This document shows, piece by piece, positions 1-9,798 of a DNA stretch of 64,000 nucleotides. Where the stretch lies: positions 62,001-126,000 of the forward strand of contig NZ_QFFZ01000004.1 in NCBI RefSeq assembly GCF_004369225.1, in the 5' to 3' direction. The notes under the pieces are model-generated. The model was not told where the DNA came from and searched no databases. It saw nothing but the letters and a program-made list of their open reading frames with translations. Source of the DNA: Pelotomaculum propionicicum (GTDB lineage: Bacteria > Bacillota > Desulfotomaculia > Desulfotomaculales > Pelotomaculaceae). A program made the translations under genes and the position numbers. The first letter of the stretch is position 1, and the number at the start of each line of letters is the position of its first letter.

Positions 1-1242
1 CTGCCTGTAATGCTGATCCTGATCGGCACCCTGGCCACGGTAATCGTTCCCCTCTTTAAAGCAATGCAGATCAAGCTTGATAAAGTAAACCTGGTCCTGC
101 GCGAGAACCTGACCGGGATCAGAGTGATCAGGGCTTTTAATAGGCTGGCAAGCGAAAACCAGCGGTTTGAGGCGGCTAACCGCGACCTGACCGACAACGC
201 GATCAGGGTTAACAAAATAATGGCCTTAATCCAGCCAGCCATGATCATCATCATGAACCTGACCTCTATAGCCATCATCTGGTTCGGAGGCCACCGCATC
301 AGTCAAAACATCATGCAGGTGGGCGACATGATGGCGTTCATCCAGTATGCTATGCAGGTTATGTTTTCCATCATCATGGTGACGATTATGTTTGTCATGG
401 TGCCGAGAGCACAGGCTTCGGCGGCCCGGATTAATGAAGTGCTGGAAGTGGAACCCGGTATCAAAGACCCGCCGGAAAGCATTATGTCAGACAGCCAGAG
501 AGGTCATGTGGAGTTTAGGGATGTTACTTTCAGTTATCCCGGCGCCGAGCTGCCTGCCATCAGCAATATATCTTTTAATGCCAGTCCCGGTGAGGTTACC
601 GCCATTATTGGCGGCACAGGATCGGGCAAATCTACCCTGATCAACCTGATTCCACGTTTTTACGATGTTGACAGCGGCTCAGTATTAGTAGACGGCGTGG
701 ATGTCCGGCAGATGAACCAGAAAGACCTCAGGGCCAAGATCGGGTTTGTGCCGCAAACACCGGTCCTTTTCAGCGGCACCGTTGCCGAAAACATCCGTTA
801 CGGTAAGGCTGATGCGACTGACGAAGAAATCACCCATGCGGCTGAGGTGGCCCAGGCCAGCGAATTTATTACCGCGCTAAAGGATGGGTATGAGTCTATG
901 ATCGCCCAGGGTGGGACCAACCTCTCCGGCGGCCAGAAACAGAGGCTTTCCATTGCCCGCGCGCTGGTCCGCAAACCCGGCATATATATTTTAGACGACA
1001 GCTTCTCAGCCCTAGATTTTAAGACTGACGCGCGGCTACGGGCAGGGCTGAAAAAAGAGACCACCACTTCCACAGTGATCATTGTAGCCCAGAGGGTGGG
1101 AACAGTGATGGACGCCGACAGGATAATTGTACTGGACGAAGGGCGGATTGTGGGGATGGGCAGGCATAAGGAACTAATAGTTTCGTGCAATGTTTACCGT
1201 GAAATAGTTTCTTCCCAATTGTCGGAAGAGGAGATTGCGTAA
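1..1242 (+). CDS. ABC exporter half-transporter, degenerate-site subunit (5' partial)
   Basis: The frame is open through base 1 (in-frame codons before the ATG at 10), so the N-terminal part lies outside the window. What remains is the second half of a type IV exporter membrane domain followed by a nucleotide-binding domain with Walker A GGTGSGKST, signature LSGGQ and Walker B ending ILDDS. The catalytic Glu after Walker B is Asp here, which is typical of the degenerate-site subunit of heterodimeric exporters such as TM287/288 and BmrCD. The next gene starts 5 bases downstream and supplies the complementary half, so the two very likely form one heterodimeric multidrug or lipid exporter. The substrate cannot be told from sequence. 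Confidence 0.93.
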   Translation: MPVMLILIGTLATVIVPLFKAMQIKLDKVNLVLRENLTGIRVIRAFNRLASENQRFEAANRDLTDNAIRVNKIMALIQPAMIIIMNLTSIAIIWFGGHRISQNIMQVGDMMAFIQYAMQVMFSIIMVTIMFVMVPRAQASAARINEVLEVEPGIKDPPESIMSDSQRGHVEFRDVTFSYPGAELPAISNISFNASPGEVTAIIGGTGSGKSTLINLIPRFYDVDSGSVLVDGVDVRQMNQKDLRAKIGFVPQTPVLFSGTVAENIRYGKADATDEEITHAAEVAQASEFITALKDGYESMIAQGGTNLSGGQKQRLSIARALVRKPGIYILDDSFSALDFKTDARLRAGLKKETTTSTVIIVAQRVGTVMDADRIIVLDEGRIVGMGRHKELIVSCNVYREIVSSQLSEEEIA

Positions 1243-1247
1243 CGAAG

Positions 1248-3185
1248 ATGAGTTTAAAAAATTCACAACAGCCGGCCCGCCAGCGCCCCGGCGGCCCAAT
1301 GGGCCGCGGCGGCCACATGATGGGGATGCCGGTAGAAAAAGCTAAGGATTTCCGGGGTACTTTAACCAGACTGACAAAATACCTTAAACCGGAGAAATAC
1401 CGTTTTATAGCAGTTTTTTTTCTGGCTATCGCGAGTACCCTTTTCTCCATTGTCGGCCCCAAAATCATGGGGAAGGCCACGACCAAGCTGGCTGACGGGG
1501 TCCTTGCCAAATACGCTTATTTTACCAAGCTTTATATGGCAATACAGGAAAACATGCCGGCCGCGGTGGTCAACAACCTGAAAAAGCAGCCTATCCCGGG
1601 TTTTGATTTTGGATATATAGGGAAGATACTGCTGCTGCTGGTGGTGCTTTATATATTCAGCGCCCTGTGCAGCTACGTGATGGCCTACATTATGTCGGGC
1701 GTGTCCCAGAATACTGTCTACAGGATGCGTAACGACGTCAAGGATAAGCTTGACCGCCTGCCGCTGAAATATTTCGACCAGCGGACCTATGGCGAGATCC
1801 TGAGCAGGGTCACCAACGACATGGACAACATAGCGACGACACTGCAGCAGAGCCTAACCCAGCTGATAACTTCTTTGATCACTGTTATCGGCATCTTGAT
1901 CATGATGCTCAGCATCAGCCCCTTGATGACCCTGATCGCGGTTGTGACGCTCCCGGTCAGCATGCTTATAACCATGCAGATAGCGAAAAATTCTCAAAAG
2001 TTTTTCGCGGCCCAGCAGAAATGCGTCGGGGAACTGAACGGCCATGTCGAGGAGATGTACGCGGGGCATAAAATAGTTAAAGTCTTCGGGCATGAGGAAG
2101 ATTCCATTGAAAAGTTCAAGGAGATTAACGCGCGGCTATACGGGGTGGGGTGGAAAGCCCAGTTTATTTCCGGTATTATCTTCCCTGCCTTAAATTTTGT
2201 CAACAATATTGGTTACGTCCTCATCTGCGTTGTCGGCGGCCTGCTGGTGGCGCATAAAAAAATCGAGGTGGGTGATATCCAGGCCTTTATCCAGTACATC
2301 AGGCAGTTCACCCAGCCGATCATCCAGGTGGCCAATATAGCCAACGTGCTGCAGTCCACGGTAGCCTCAGCGGAGCGGGTATTCGAGGTCCTGGACGAGG
2401 AGGAGCAGGTCCCCGACAGTGAGGACGCCAAAGTGATCGAGTTCCCGCAAGGCAGGGTCAAATTTGAACATGTAAAATTCGGCTATAAAGAGGACACCCC
2501 GCTTATGGACGACCTCAGCATTGATGTTAAGGAAGGGAGCACCATCGCCATCGTCGGTCCGACCGGGGCAGGCAAGACGACCCTGGTAAACCTGATCATG
2601 CGCTTCTATGAGGTGCAGGGAGGCCGCATCACAGTCGACGGTGTGGATATCAGGGACATGAAGCGCGGTGATCTACGCGCCATGTTCGGCATGGTGCTGC
2701 AGGATACCTGGCTGTTTAACGGAAGCATCAGGGACAATATTGCTTACGGCCGGGACGGAGCAACTGAGGAAGAGATTATCAGCGCGGCTAAAGCCGCCAA
2801 TGCCGATCACTTCATCAAGACTCTGCCGGACGGCTATGACACCATCTTGAACGAGGAGGCCTCCAACATCTCGCAGGGGCAGAAGCAGCTTTTGACCATT
2901 GCCCGCGCCATCCTGGCCGACCCCGCCATCCTCATCCTCGATGAGGCCACCAGCAACATCGACACCAGGACCGAGGTACTGATCCAGAGGGCGATGGCAA
3001 ACCTGATGAAAGGCAAGACTAGTTTTGTAATTGCTCACAGGCTTTCAACGATCCGCGACGCCGACCTGATCCTGGTGATGAACCAGGGGGCCATCATCGA
3101 GCAGGGCAGCCACACCGAGCTCCTGGCCAAAGGAGGCTTCTACGCCGAGCTGTATAACAGCCAGTTTACGGGAGCAAGTGCCTAA
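1248..3185 (+). CDS. ABC exporter half-transporter, catalytic-site partner
   Basis: A 645-residue fusion of a six-helix exporter domain (about residues 55-370) and an ATPase domain (about 400-640). Walker A is GPTGAGKTT, Walker B is ILILDEATS with the catalytic Glu present, and the signature is the unusual ISQGQ instead of LSGGQ. This is the reciprocal pattern to the upstream subunit: one canonical composite site (LSGGQ from the partner, Glu from this protein) and one degenerate site. The basic, Gly/Pro/Met-rich N-terminus (about residues 1-30) is typical of this subunit type. It starts 5 bases after the upstream stop, so the two are co-translated. Confidence 0.95.
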   Translation: MSLKNSQQPARQRPGGPMGRGGHMMGMPVEKAKDFRGTLTRLTKYLKPEKYRFIAVFFLAIASTLFSIVGPKIMGKATTKLADGVLAKYAYFTKLYMAIQENMPAAVVNNLKKQPIPGFDFGYIGKILLLLVVLYIFSALCSYVMAYIMSGVSQNTVYRMRNDVKDKLDRLPLKYFDQRTYGEILSRVTNDMDNIATTLQQSLTQLITSLITVIGILIMMLSISPLMTLIAVVTLPVSMLITMQIAKNSQKFFAAQQKCVGELNGHVEEMYAGHKIVKVFGHEEDSIEKFKEINARLYGVGWKAQFISGIIFPALNFVNNIGYVLICVVGGLLVAHKKIEVGDIQAFIQYIRQFTQPIIQVANIANVLQSTVASAERVFEVLDEEEQVPDSEDAKVIEFPQGRVKFEHVKFGYKEDTPLMDDLSIDVKEGSTIAIVGPTGAGKTTLVNLIMRFYEVQGGRITVDGVDIRDMKRGDLRAMFGMVLQDTWLFNGSIRDNIAYGRDGATEEEIISAAKAANADHFIKTLPDGYDTILNEEASNISQGQKQLLTIARAILADPAILILDEATSNIDTRTEVLIQRAMANLMKGKTSFVIAHRLSTIRDADLILVMNQGAIIEQGSHTELLAKGGFYAELYNSQFTGASA

Positions 3186-3351
3186 AATTACTGATGCAGA
3201 TACAATAACTTAATAACTTAGGTACCCGGTACCGTATAGGAGTTGTAAAAACCAGGGTATCGGCAACATTCCAGGCATCGGGCCATATTATGGTAAACAG
3301 GTAGAAGAGAAAATTTGGTTGATTCAAAAAAGGCTCAAGAAGGTGTATATA

Positions 3352-4305
3352 ATGTTTTGGCCGTACTGTTTTGAGAACAACTGGTACTATGTAACGGGGC
3401 CGGGAAATTTAACGGACCTGCAGGTACACGCTGGAGATATTTCTTTTTTGGTCCCCTTCTGGTTTGGTGTGACCGAACAGGGAACGCTGGTCGATCGGTC
3501 CGATGCGGACACTTTACTTTTTGCCCGGCAGGTTGGCCTGCCGCTGCTGGCGATAGTGCATAATTTCGCCAGCCGTGAGTACGGGCCGCTGATACACCGG
3601 CTGCTGACGACAGAAAGCCTGCGCCGGGCACTGGTGTCAAATATTTTGATGATGCTGGTAAGCAAGGGTTTTGCCGGGGTGAATATAGATTTTGAATTCA
3701 TTCCTCCTGAAGACAGGCCATACTTAACAATGTTTATGGCTGAGCTTTACCATACGCTTAAGCAATATGGGCTGATTGTAACTATTTCGCTTCCCCCGGA
3801 ATTGAGAGATGAACCAGACCACCCTTTTTCCGGCGCCTTTAGTTACCCGGACTTGGCTTGCTATAGTGATCAGGCTTATATACTGGCTTATGATGAGCAC
3901 GTGGCGAAACCAGGCCCCATTGCTTCCATAGGTTTTGTCCGCCAGGTACTTTCATACGCCCTTTCTGTTATCCCCCGCCAAAAAATTCGTTTAGGTGTGT
4001 CAGTCTATGGCCGTGACTGGACAATAGGCGCAAAACAGCTTCCCAGGGAATTATCCTTCCAGGAAGCGATAAATACAGCTTATTGTAATAAGGCAGTAAT
4101 CCGGTATGATCTTGAGGCGCAGGCGCCGACTTATACTTATGAAGTGAATGGCGCCAGGCATGTGGTGTGGTTTGAGGACGTGCGCAGTTTTGAGGCCAAA
4201 CTGAGCGTCGCTGTTCAAGAAGGAATAACGGGCATAGCGGTATGGCGGCTTGGTCTGGAGGACCCGCGCATCTGGGAACTGCTCCGGAGGATGCTGCTGT
4301 GTTGA
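3352..4305 (+). CDS. YaaH-like glycoside hydrolase family 18 protein
   Basis: A 317-residue single-domain GH18 barrel resembling the catalytic part of spore germination and cortex proteins (YaaH, YdhD). The active-site strand reads GVNIDFEF, with the acid/base Glu in place. The later motif VYGRDW and a C-terminal GIAVWRLGLEDPR segment are also typical of the family. There is no signal peptide and no LysM domain, both of which many relatives have. A TTG at 3319 is possible, but ATG 3352 has AAGGTG seven bases upstream and is preferred. A strong terminator follows. A role in spore peptidoglycan hydrolysis is inferred from the family. Confidence 0.85.
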   Translation: MFWPYCFENNWYYVTGPGNLTDLQVHAGDISFLVPFWFGVTEQGTLVDRSDADTLLFARQVGLPLLAIVHNFASREYGPLIHRLLTTESLRRALVSNILMMLVSKGFAGVNIDFEFIPPEDRPYLTMFMAELYHTLKQYGLIVTISLPPELRDEPDHPFSGAFSYPDLACYSDQAYILAYDEHVAKPGPIASIGFVRQVLSYALSVIPRQKIRLGVSVYGRDWTIGAKQLPRELSFQEAINTAYCNKAVIRYDLEAQAPTYTYEVNGARHVVWFEDVRSFEAKLSVAVQEGITGIAVWRLGLEDPRIWELLRRMLLC

Positions 4306-4316
4306 AAAAGAATCGC

Positions 4317-4345
4317 AAAAAAGAAGCCGCGCAGGCTTCTTTTTT
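4317..4345. terminator. Bidirectional intrinsic terminator
   Basis: A perfect 12-bp stem, including A6/T6 flanks, with loop GCGCA (stem arms 4317-4328 and 4334-4345). The A-run on the left and T-run on the right let it end both the GH18 gene and the convergent small gene on the minus strand. Confidence 0.85.
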
Positions 4346-4357
4346 AATATCAGATTT

Positions 4358-4513
4358 TTAAATCATGAACATACCGAACCCGATTACAAGCAGAATCAGG
4401 ATCAGAAAGAGGAGAAACGCCCAACTTCCCATACCAGCGCCTCCACCGGTGCCCATACCACCACAACCGCCGCCGTCAAAACCGCCGCATCCTCCGCCAG
4501 TGCCAAATGCCAT
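4358..4513 (-). CDS. YjcZ-like small Gly-rich membrane peptide
   Basis: A 51-residue protein. About 30 residues are dominated by Gly with two Cys, followed by one hydrophobic helix (about residues 31-51, SWAFLLFLILILLVIGFGMF). The start is set by AAAGGAGGG five bases upstream of ATG 4513; a longer reading to 4603 lacks a ribosome binding site. The Gly-rich head plus a single C-terminal helix resembles the YjcZ/sporulation membrane peptides of Firmicutes. It is convergent with the GH18 gene and shares its terminator. Function is unknown. Confidence 0.65.
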   Translation of the reverse strand: MAFGTGGGCGGFDGGGCGGMGTGGGAGMGSWAFLLFLILILLVIGFGMFMI

Positions 4514-4606
4514 ATTTAGCCCTCCTTTCAAGTTCTCTTTTATAATATGAAAATGGCAAATTATGGTTACAACATTAGTCTGCGACATATTACAACTATT
4601 CAAAAA

Positions 4607-4652
4607 GGTTTCACTTGTTGTTCACTCCTTGTTCACAATGGCGCTTTATAAT
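4607..4652 (+). promoter_or_regulatory. Promoter with three 11-bp-phased GTTCAC repeats
   Basis: GTTTCAC (4608-4614), TTGTTCAC (4618-4625) and TTGTTCAC (4629-4636) recur with exact 11-base spacing. A TATAAT -10 box at 4647-4652 begins ten bases after the last repeat, and no good -35 box is present. Head-to-tail repeats one helical turn apart next to a -10 are typical sites for OmpR/PhoB-family activators. The OmpR-type regulator encoded at 5265 is the obvious candidate, giving autoregulation of the 4697-7468 genes. Confidence 0.6.
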
Positions 4653-4696
4653 CGAACCTGTGGGACAAAATCACCATTATGAAAGGAGATAGAAAA

Positions 4697-5143
4697 GTGA
4701 AAGGAAAAGCAGCTAAGTTGATAGGCAGTGCCATTTTGTTCGGAGGGGTTATGTTGTCTGCTGTTTGCCCCGCTTTAGCGGCCGGCCCCCAACCCGGGCA
4801 GTTCCGGACTCCTCCAGGTATGCAGAGCCAGGCGGCCTGCCAGGGGACAACCCAGAGTCAGTTTTCTGAAACTAACGCGCCCCCCCAGGGACCGGGACCG
4901 GGACAAGGACAACAAGGACAAGGGTTTGAAGAACTATTTAGCCAGTTAGTAACTGACGGTACCCTGACCCAGGAAGAGGCTGACGCGGTAATTGAGGCGC
5001 TGGGCCAGGGACAGGGCGCCAGGCCCGATGAGATTATCAGCCAGCTGGTAACCGACGGCGTTATTACCCAGGAGCAGGCTGATGCGATAACGCAAGCATT
5101 TCCTCAACCCCCGGCTCCCCCGGCGGATGACAACCAGGAGTAA
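4697..5143 (+). CDS. Small secreted protein with two LVTDG-type repeats
   Basis: A 148-residue exported protein. The signal peptide runs to about residue 29 (hydrophobic core, cleavage after ALA), then a Pro/Gln/Gly-rich linker, then two copies of a helical repeat: FSQLVTDGTLTQEEADAVIEAL and a second copy with ISQLVTDGVITQEQADAI. GTG 4697 is preferred over ATG 4679 because AAAGGAG lies just upstream of it. It sits directly upstream of a response regulator and a sensor kinase with a large extracytoplasmic domain, behind a promoter with OmpR-type repeats. It could be an extracellular modulator of that kinase (inference). No enzymatic motif was seen. Confidence 0.75.
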   Translation: MKGKAAKLIGSAILFGGVMLSAVCPALAAGPQPGQFRTPPGMQSQAACQGTTQSQFSETNAPPQGPGPGQGQQGQGFEELFSQLVTDGTLTQEEADAVIEALGQGQGARPDEIISQLVTDGVITQEQADAITQAFPQPPAPPADDNQE

Positions 5144-5146
5144 TAG

Positions 5147-5177
5147 CAGGGAGGCGCCTCACGGCGCCTCCTGTTTT
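5147..5177 (+). terminator. Intrinsic terminator
   Basis: GAGGCGCC-TCAC-GGCGCCTC hairpin extended by CAGG/CTG, followed by TTTT. It lies after the secreted protein gene and before the two-component genes, so those are probably expressed by partial readthrough or from their own promoter. Confidence 0.8.
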
Positions 5178-5264
5178 GCTTTTACTTGCCGTCAGTCTAT
5201 AAAAGGGAAAAGTAGCGCAGCCGGAGAAATGTATCTTCAAATTAATTTTGGAGAGGACCGATCC

Positions 5265-5942
5265 ATGGGTATCACCAAGAGTATTCTCATCGCTGACGAT
5301 GAACCGCGTATGATCAAGCTTGTCTCTGATTTTCTGAAGAAAGACGGATACAACGTTTTCATAGCGGAGAACGGCCGGCAGGCACTGGATATTTTCAATG
5401 AACGTCACATCGACCTGGTTATTCTGGATGTGATGATGCCGGAATATGACGGCTGGGCGGTGTGCAGGGAAATACGCAAATTATCGCGGGTACCCGTCAT
5501 CATGCTGACGGCCCGTACCGGCGAATCGGACGAATTGTTCGGCTTTGAACTGGGGGCGGATGAATATGTGACCAAGCCCTTTAGCCCTAAGGTGCTGATG
5601 GCCAGGGTACAGGCGCTGCTGAGAAGGGCTGCCGAAAACAAGAGCCCCAATGTTAACCTGGAAAGGTTGGAGATAGATATTAACGGCCGCTCTGTGATGG
5701 TTGACGGGCATTCACTGGACTTGAGCATGAAGGAGTTCGAGCTGCTGCTTTACCTGGTGAACAACGAGGGCAAAGCCCTTAACCGGGACCAGATCTTAAA
5801 CGCTGTTTGGGATTACAATTATTTCGGCGATGCCAGGACCGTGGACACCCATATAAAAAAGCTCAGGCATAAACTTGGCGATAAGGGAATCTTTATTAAA
5901 ACAATGCGCGGGTTGGGTTATAAATTCGAGGTGAAACCATGA
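5265..5942 (+). CDS. OmpR-family response regulator
   Basis: A 225-residue protein. The receiver domain (1-120) has the acidic pocket D11/D12, phospho-acceptor D55, T82 and K104. A winged-helix DNA-binding domain (about 130-225) ends in the typical RTVDTHIKKLRHKLG and RGLGYKF signatures. ATG 5265 follows GGAGAGG; extension further upstream would run back into the terminator. Its stop overlaps the start of the kinase gene (ATGA), so the two are translationally coupled. The phased GTTCAC repeats at 4607-4636 are its likely binding site. Confidence 0.93.
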   Translation: MGITKSILIADDEPRMIKLVSDFLKKDGYNVFIAENGRQALDIFNERHIDLVILDVMMPEYDGWAVCREIRKLSRVPVIMLTARTGESDELFGFELGADEYVTKPFSPKVLMARVQALLRRAAENKSPNVNLERLEIDINGRSVMVDGHSLDLSMKEFELLLYLVNNEGKALNRDQILNAVWDYNYFGDARTVDTHIKKLRHKLGDKGIFIKTMRGLGYKFEVKP

Positions 5943-7468
5943 GGCTGACCATCGGTAAAAAACTCTTTTGGGGTATGAGCGCGCTGATCATGCTGTTCGT
6001 AGCCCTGTCACAGCTGCTGAACAGCCAGTTTCTCGAGGACTACTATGTTTTGGAGAAAAAGAAGCAGCTAATGGATATTTACAGTTCCATTAACAAGATC
6101 TATCAAGGGGATGCCGACTCAATTTCTTTGGAACTGGAGAGATTGGAGCGGACTACGGGGATTCACATCGTAGTCTGCAATTCAAAACAGGAGCCAACAT
6201 ACCCTGTAAAAAAGACGATTCAAGAACCTAACGCGGGTAATCCTCCCATACCTCAGCCGCAAAACCTCAATCAACAAAACTCTAATCTTCCCCACCCAGG
6301 CCCTGAAAAAGAACTGAGCTTTGAAAGAAGCCTGATCCAATTGAACCTGGATAAAATCAGTGAAGGCAGGGAGGCCATCGTTTTCTCAAAGGATCCCAGA
6401 ATTCAGACTAACTTCATCAACCTGGTAACCACACTGAACAACGGGGATTACCTGATTCTCAACACCCCTTTTGCTTCCATCAGTGAGAGCGTTAAGATAG
6501 CCAACCGCTTCTTTTTGTTCACCGGCCTGTTAACCCTGATCGCGGGCAGTGTTATCACCTATTTTATGTCCAGGAAACTTACCATGCCCATCCTGAAACT
6601 AAATGATATTGCCCAGAGAATGGCCAGGCTGGATTTCAGCCGGAAATACCAGGTAGAATCCACGGATGAAGTTGGCCAGCTGGGCGAGAGCATTAACTCG
6701 CTTTCTACTCAGCTGCATGGCGCCATATCCGAGTTGACTGAGGCAAATAAGAAGTTGTTGGAAGACATTGAGCGGGAACGAAGAATTGACCAGATGAGGA
6801 AGGAATTCATTTCCAATGTCTCACATGAGCTGAAAACGCCGATATCATTAATCCAGGGCTACGCGGAAGGGTTGAAGGAGAATGTTAATGAGGATGAAGA
6901 AAACAAGAACTTCTACTGCGCGGTAATTGCGGACGAGGCCAAAAAAATGGATAAATTGGCCGGAGAACTCCTGGACCTGTCCCAGATCGAAGCGGGAACT
7001 TTCAAGCTGGAGAAAAGCAATTTTGAAATATCCAGGCTTGCCGCCAAAGTCATGGATAAATACCAGCCAATATTTTCAGAGAAAAAGATCAATTGCAACC
7101 TGATGGCGGAACAGGGTTTAATTGTTTACGCCGACCGGTTCCGCACGGAACAGATACTTGTCAATTACCTCAACAACGCTATTAATCATGTTGACAGCCA
7201 GCGGTTGATTACCATATCAGTTCAATCCACACAGGACAAAGCCCGCGTGGCTGTGTATAATTCCGGGCAGCCCATTCCGGAGGAATCCCTGGGCAAGGTC
7301 TGGGACAGTTTTTACAAAGTAGACAAAGCCCGCACCAGGTCCTACGGAGGGACCGGGTTGGGGCTTTCCATCGTCCGGGCTATTCAAGAGATTGACAACA
7401 ACAGATATGGCGTTTTAAACAAGTGGGGCGGGGTTGAGTTCTGGTTTGAACTTGATGTCGCTGAGTAA
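5939..7468 (+). CDS. Membrane sensor histidine kinase
   Basis: A 509-residue kinase with TM1 (about 8-26), an extracytoplasmic sensor region (about 27-188) that contains a Pro/Asn/Gln-rich stretch near 98-122, TM2 (about 190-210), HAMP, HisKA with phospho-acceptor H296 in VSHELKTP, and a HATPase domain with GGTGLGLSIV. It is the cognate partner of the overlapping upstream regulator gene. The ligand is unknown. The layout is of the BaeS/PhoR type seen in envelope-stress systems. Confidence 0.93.
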   Translation: MRLTIGKKLFWGMSALIMLFVALSQLLNSQFLEDYYVLEKKKQLMDIYSSINKIYQGDADSISLELERLERTTGIHIVVCNSKQEPTYPVKKTIQEPNAGNPPIPQPQNLNQQNSNLPHPGPEKELSFERSLIQLNLDKISEGREAIVFSKDPRIQTNFINLVTTLNNGDYLILNTPFASISESVKIANRFFLFTGLLTLIAGSVITYFMSRKLTMPILKLNDIAQRMARLDFSRKYQVESTDEVGQLGESINSLSTQLHGAISELTEANKKLLEDIERERRIDQMRKEFISNVSHELKTPISLIQGYAEGLKENVNEDEENKNFYCAVIADEAKKMDKLAGELLDLSQIEAGTFKLEKSNFEISRLAAKVMDKYQPIFSEKKINCNLMAEQGLIVYADRFRTEQILVNYLNNAINHVDSQRLITISVQSTQDKARVAVYNSGQPIPEESLGKVWDSFYKVDKARTRSYGGTGLGLSIVRAIQEIDNNRYGVLNKWGGVEFWFELDVAE

Positions 7469-7680
7469 TAATTGATTCACTTTGCAGCATATGGGGCTGT
7501 ATTGAATTAAGTCGATAAGTGTGATATAAAAAAAGTGTCGAATTACCCGGAATTATAGTTTTATATCTTGAAATTACCGGGTGGAACAGCTTGGCATAGT
7601 GATCCAACTCGTTGATATGGTCCGATTAAACCGCTGAACTGATGGTTTTAATGTCTATATAAAGAGGGGGCTAAACAACG

Positions 7681-9675
7681 ATGTTAAGTGGACGCGAGGA
7701 GGAACTGAAAACAATATGGGAAAACTTTCAATTAACGGGTTATGCTAGGCCTAACAGTATTTTAAGGGAAGAAGTTCTTGATTCGTGGAAAAGGTGCCGG
7801 TTAGCCAACATGGATCCTTGCTCTAAACCTAATAGGCGTATGCTTTCCGGGAAGGAACTTAAAGAAAGGATAACTAAAAACAGTTTACTTATAGATGCTG
7901 CTTCTTCTATTTTGCATATTTTTACACAAAGCATTGACAGCTCAGGTTTTAGATTTGATTTGCTCGATACTGATTTATTTCTCTTAACGCAATATGGGGA
8001 CAAAAAGTCTATTGAAATAGCACAAAAACATGGTATATTTCCAGGTTTATGCCGGCAAGAGGCGGTTTCCGGAACCACTGCGATATGCTTGGCGGATGAA
8101 TATAAAAAACCGGTTCAGCTGGTGGGCCCTGAGCATTATAATGTCAACCTTCATTCATTAACATGTTCTTCCACACCCGTGTTTTCATCAGATGGCAAGT
8201 ATTTAGGGATCTTAAGCATGTCAGGGGATTTTTCTTTGTTTCATAAACATACGCTTGGCTTAGTGGTAGCAATGAGCAAGATAATTACACTTAATCTCAT
8301 TGAAAAAGAAATATTGAAAGAGCAGCAAATGTCAAAAGAATACTTGAATAATATAGTAAATGCTATTTCAGATGGGATCATTGTTATAGATGATAATAAT
8401 GAAATTAAAACGGTAAATACAGTTGCCGAAAAACTGTTTAATAAGAAACAAACAGAAATTATTAATACACCTGTTAAAAACATTTTTGGCGAAAATAACG
8501 TTTTCTCCAGGGTTTTGAAAACCAAGGAGTCTATAAACGATACCGAGGTTATGCTTCAAACGGGCGATAGAACTTACAGGTTTATCAGCAACATCAAAAA
8601 TATGGAGAAACAGGCAGGCGTAATTGGTATTTTAAAGCCCATGTCCAGCGCCAAATCCATAATAAAGAATGTTTGCGGGTTAAAGGCGCATTACAGATTT
8701 AAAGATATAATCGGTGAAAGCAAGAAAATCAGAGATGCTAAAATTCTCGGCAAAAACGCCGCTTTAGTTCCGACGACAACCGTGTTGTTGCAGGGAGAAA
8801 GCGGTACGGGTAAAGAGATTTTTGCTCAGGCCATCCACAATGAAAGTTGTTTCAGAAATGGGCCCTTTGTGGCTTTAAACTGTGCCGCAGTACCCGGTGA
8901 GTTAGTTGAGAGTGAATTATTTGGTTATGAAGATGGCGCATTCACAGGGGCAAAGAAGTCGGGTAGACATGGCAAATTTGAATTGGCGGAGAACGGCACC
9001 ATTTTTTTAGATGAGATAAACTCAATGTCCATGGCCATGCAGGCTAAGCTGTTACGAGTACTTCAAAACAAAAAAATAGTTCGCCTGGGTGGTAATAATG
9101 AGATTGAAATAAATGCACGTATAATCTGCGCTTCTAATAAAGATTTGTGGGAACAAGTCAAAAAAGGCCTTTTCAGGGAAGATCTATTCTACAGGATAAA
9201 TGTTCTTACAATTGATATTCCACCACTACGTGAGATTAAAGAGGACATAGTTTTACTTGCGGACTATTTCAATCGCTTGAAAAGTAGGCAGTTTAATGTA
9301 GAGCTGGAGATTAGCCAAGAAGTATTTGAATTGTTTTGTCAATATGACTGGCCGGGCAATATCCGGGAGCTGGAGAATGTGATAGAGCGTTCAATGGTCA
9401 TAGCCCTGGGCCGTCAGAGCCATACCATAGAACTGCAAGATGTTTTGAACTACCGGGGTATAAGTGATTTTTTGAACAACCTTTCTACGAACGCTGACAA
9501 CAACAGCACAAATACACAAGTTTTTAATCTTTCCAAAATGGAAATGGACGCAATAAATGGAGCATTAAGTCATAGCAATAATAATCTAAGCCAGGCTGCC
9601 AAGATGCTCGGTATCTCACGAACCACCCTATACCGGAAACTTAAGAATCACAATTTGGATTGTAACATAATGTGA
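7681..9675 (+). CDS. Sigma-54-dependent transcriptional activator (AcoR-like)
   Basis: A 664-residue activator. The N-terminal GAF-like sensor (about 60-200) starts with the [12 protein letters not shown] motif typical of AcoR-type regulators. A PAS domain (about 225-320) follows, then an AAA+ domain with Walker A GESGTGKE, the sigma-54 contact loop GAFTGA and Walker B TIFLDEI, and a Fis-type helix-turn-helix at the C-terminus ([19 protein letters not shown]). Its codon use is clearly more AT-rich than its left neighbours. It lies just upstream of a good -24/-12 promoter at 9799, so it most likely activates the sulfonate/corrinoid cluster. The effector is probably a cluster substrate or product sensed by the GAF or PAS domain. 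Confidence 0.92.
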   Translation: MLSGREEELKTIWENFQLTGYARPNSILREEVLDSWKRCRLANMDPCSKPNRRMLSGKELKERITKNSLLIDAASSILHIFTQSIDSSGFRFDLLDTDLFLLTQYGDKKSIEIAQKHGIFPGLCRQEAVSGTTAICLADEYKKPVQLVGPEHYNVNLHSLTCSSTPVFSSDGKYLGILSMSGDFSLFHKHTLGLVVAMSKIITLNLIEKEILKEQQMSKEYLNNIVNAISDGIIVIDDNNEIKTVNTVAEKLFNKKQTEIINTPVKNIFGENNVFSRVLKTKESINDTEVMLQTGDRTYRFISNIKNMEKQAGVIGILKPMSSAKSIIKNVCGLKAHYRFKDIIGESKKIRDAKILGKNAALVPTTTVLLQGESGTGKEIFAQAIHNESCFRNGPFVALNCAAVPGELVESELFGYEDGAFTGAKKSGRHGKFELAENGTIFLDEINSMSMAMQAKLLRVLQNKKIVRLGGNNEIEINARIICASNKDLWEQVKKGLFREDLFYRINVLTIDIPPLREIKEDIVLLADYFNRLKSRQFNVELEISQEVFELFCQYDWPGNIRELENVIERSMVIALGRQSHTIELQDVLNYRGISDFLNNLSTNADNNSTNTQVFNLSKMEMDAINGALSHSNNNLSQAAKMLGISRTTLYRKLKNHNLDCNIM

Positions 9676-9679
9676 CACA

Positions 9680-9767
9680 TGTAACAATTTGCAACATTAA
9701 TAACTAAAACCTGATGGTGCGCCTGCTTGCACCATTTTTCATTTATATGACTGTAACATATTGCACA
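9680..9767 (+). promoter_or_regulatory. Candidate enhancer sites for the sigma-54 activator
   Basis: TGTAACA-ATT-TGCAACA (9680-9696) is an imperfect dyad. A near copy, TGTAACA-TAT-TGCACA, lies at 9752-9767. Further TGTAACA and TGTGACA half-sites overlap the 3' end of the activator gene (9661-9677). They lie 30-140 bases upstream of the -24/-12 element, where activator-binding sites are expected. Confidence 0.5.
9714..9740 (+). terminator. Intrinsic terminator of the activator gene
   Basis: ATGGTGC (9714-9720) pairs with GCACCAT (9729-9735), followed by a TTTTTC run. It separates the activator transcript from the sigma-54 promoter. Confidence 0.75.
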
Positions 9768-9798
9768 TAATAGTCGGCGCAAACCCTTATTATCCATG

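Noticed and set aside
7590-7610. Sigma-54 promoter (TTGGCATAGTGATCC) before the activator gene
   Set aside because: The GC expected ten bases after GG is absent.
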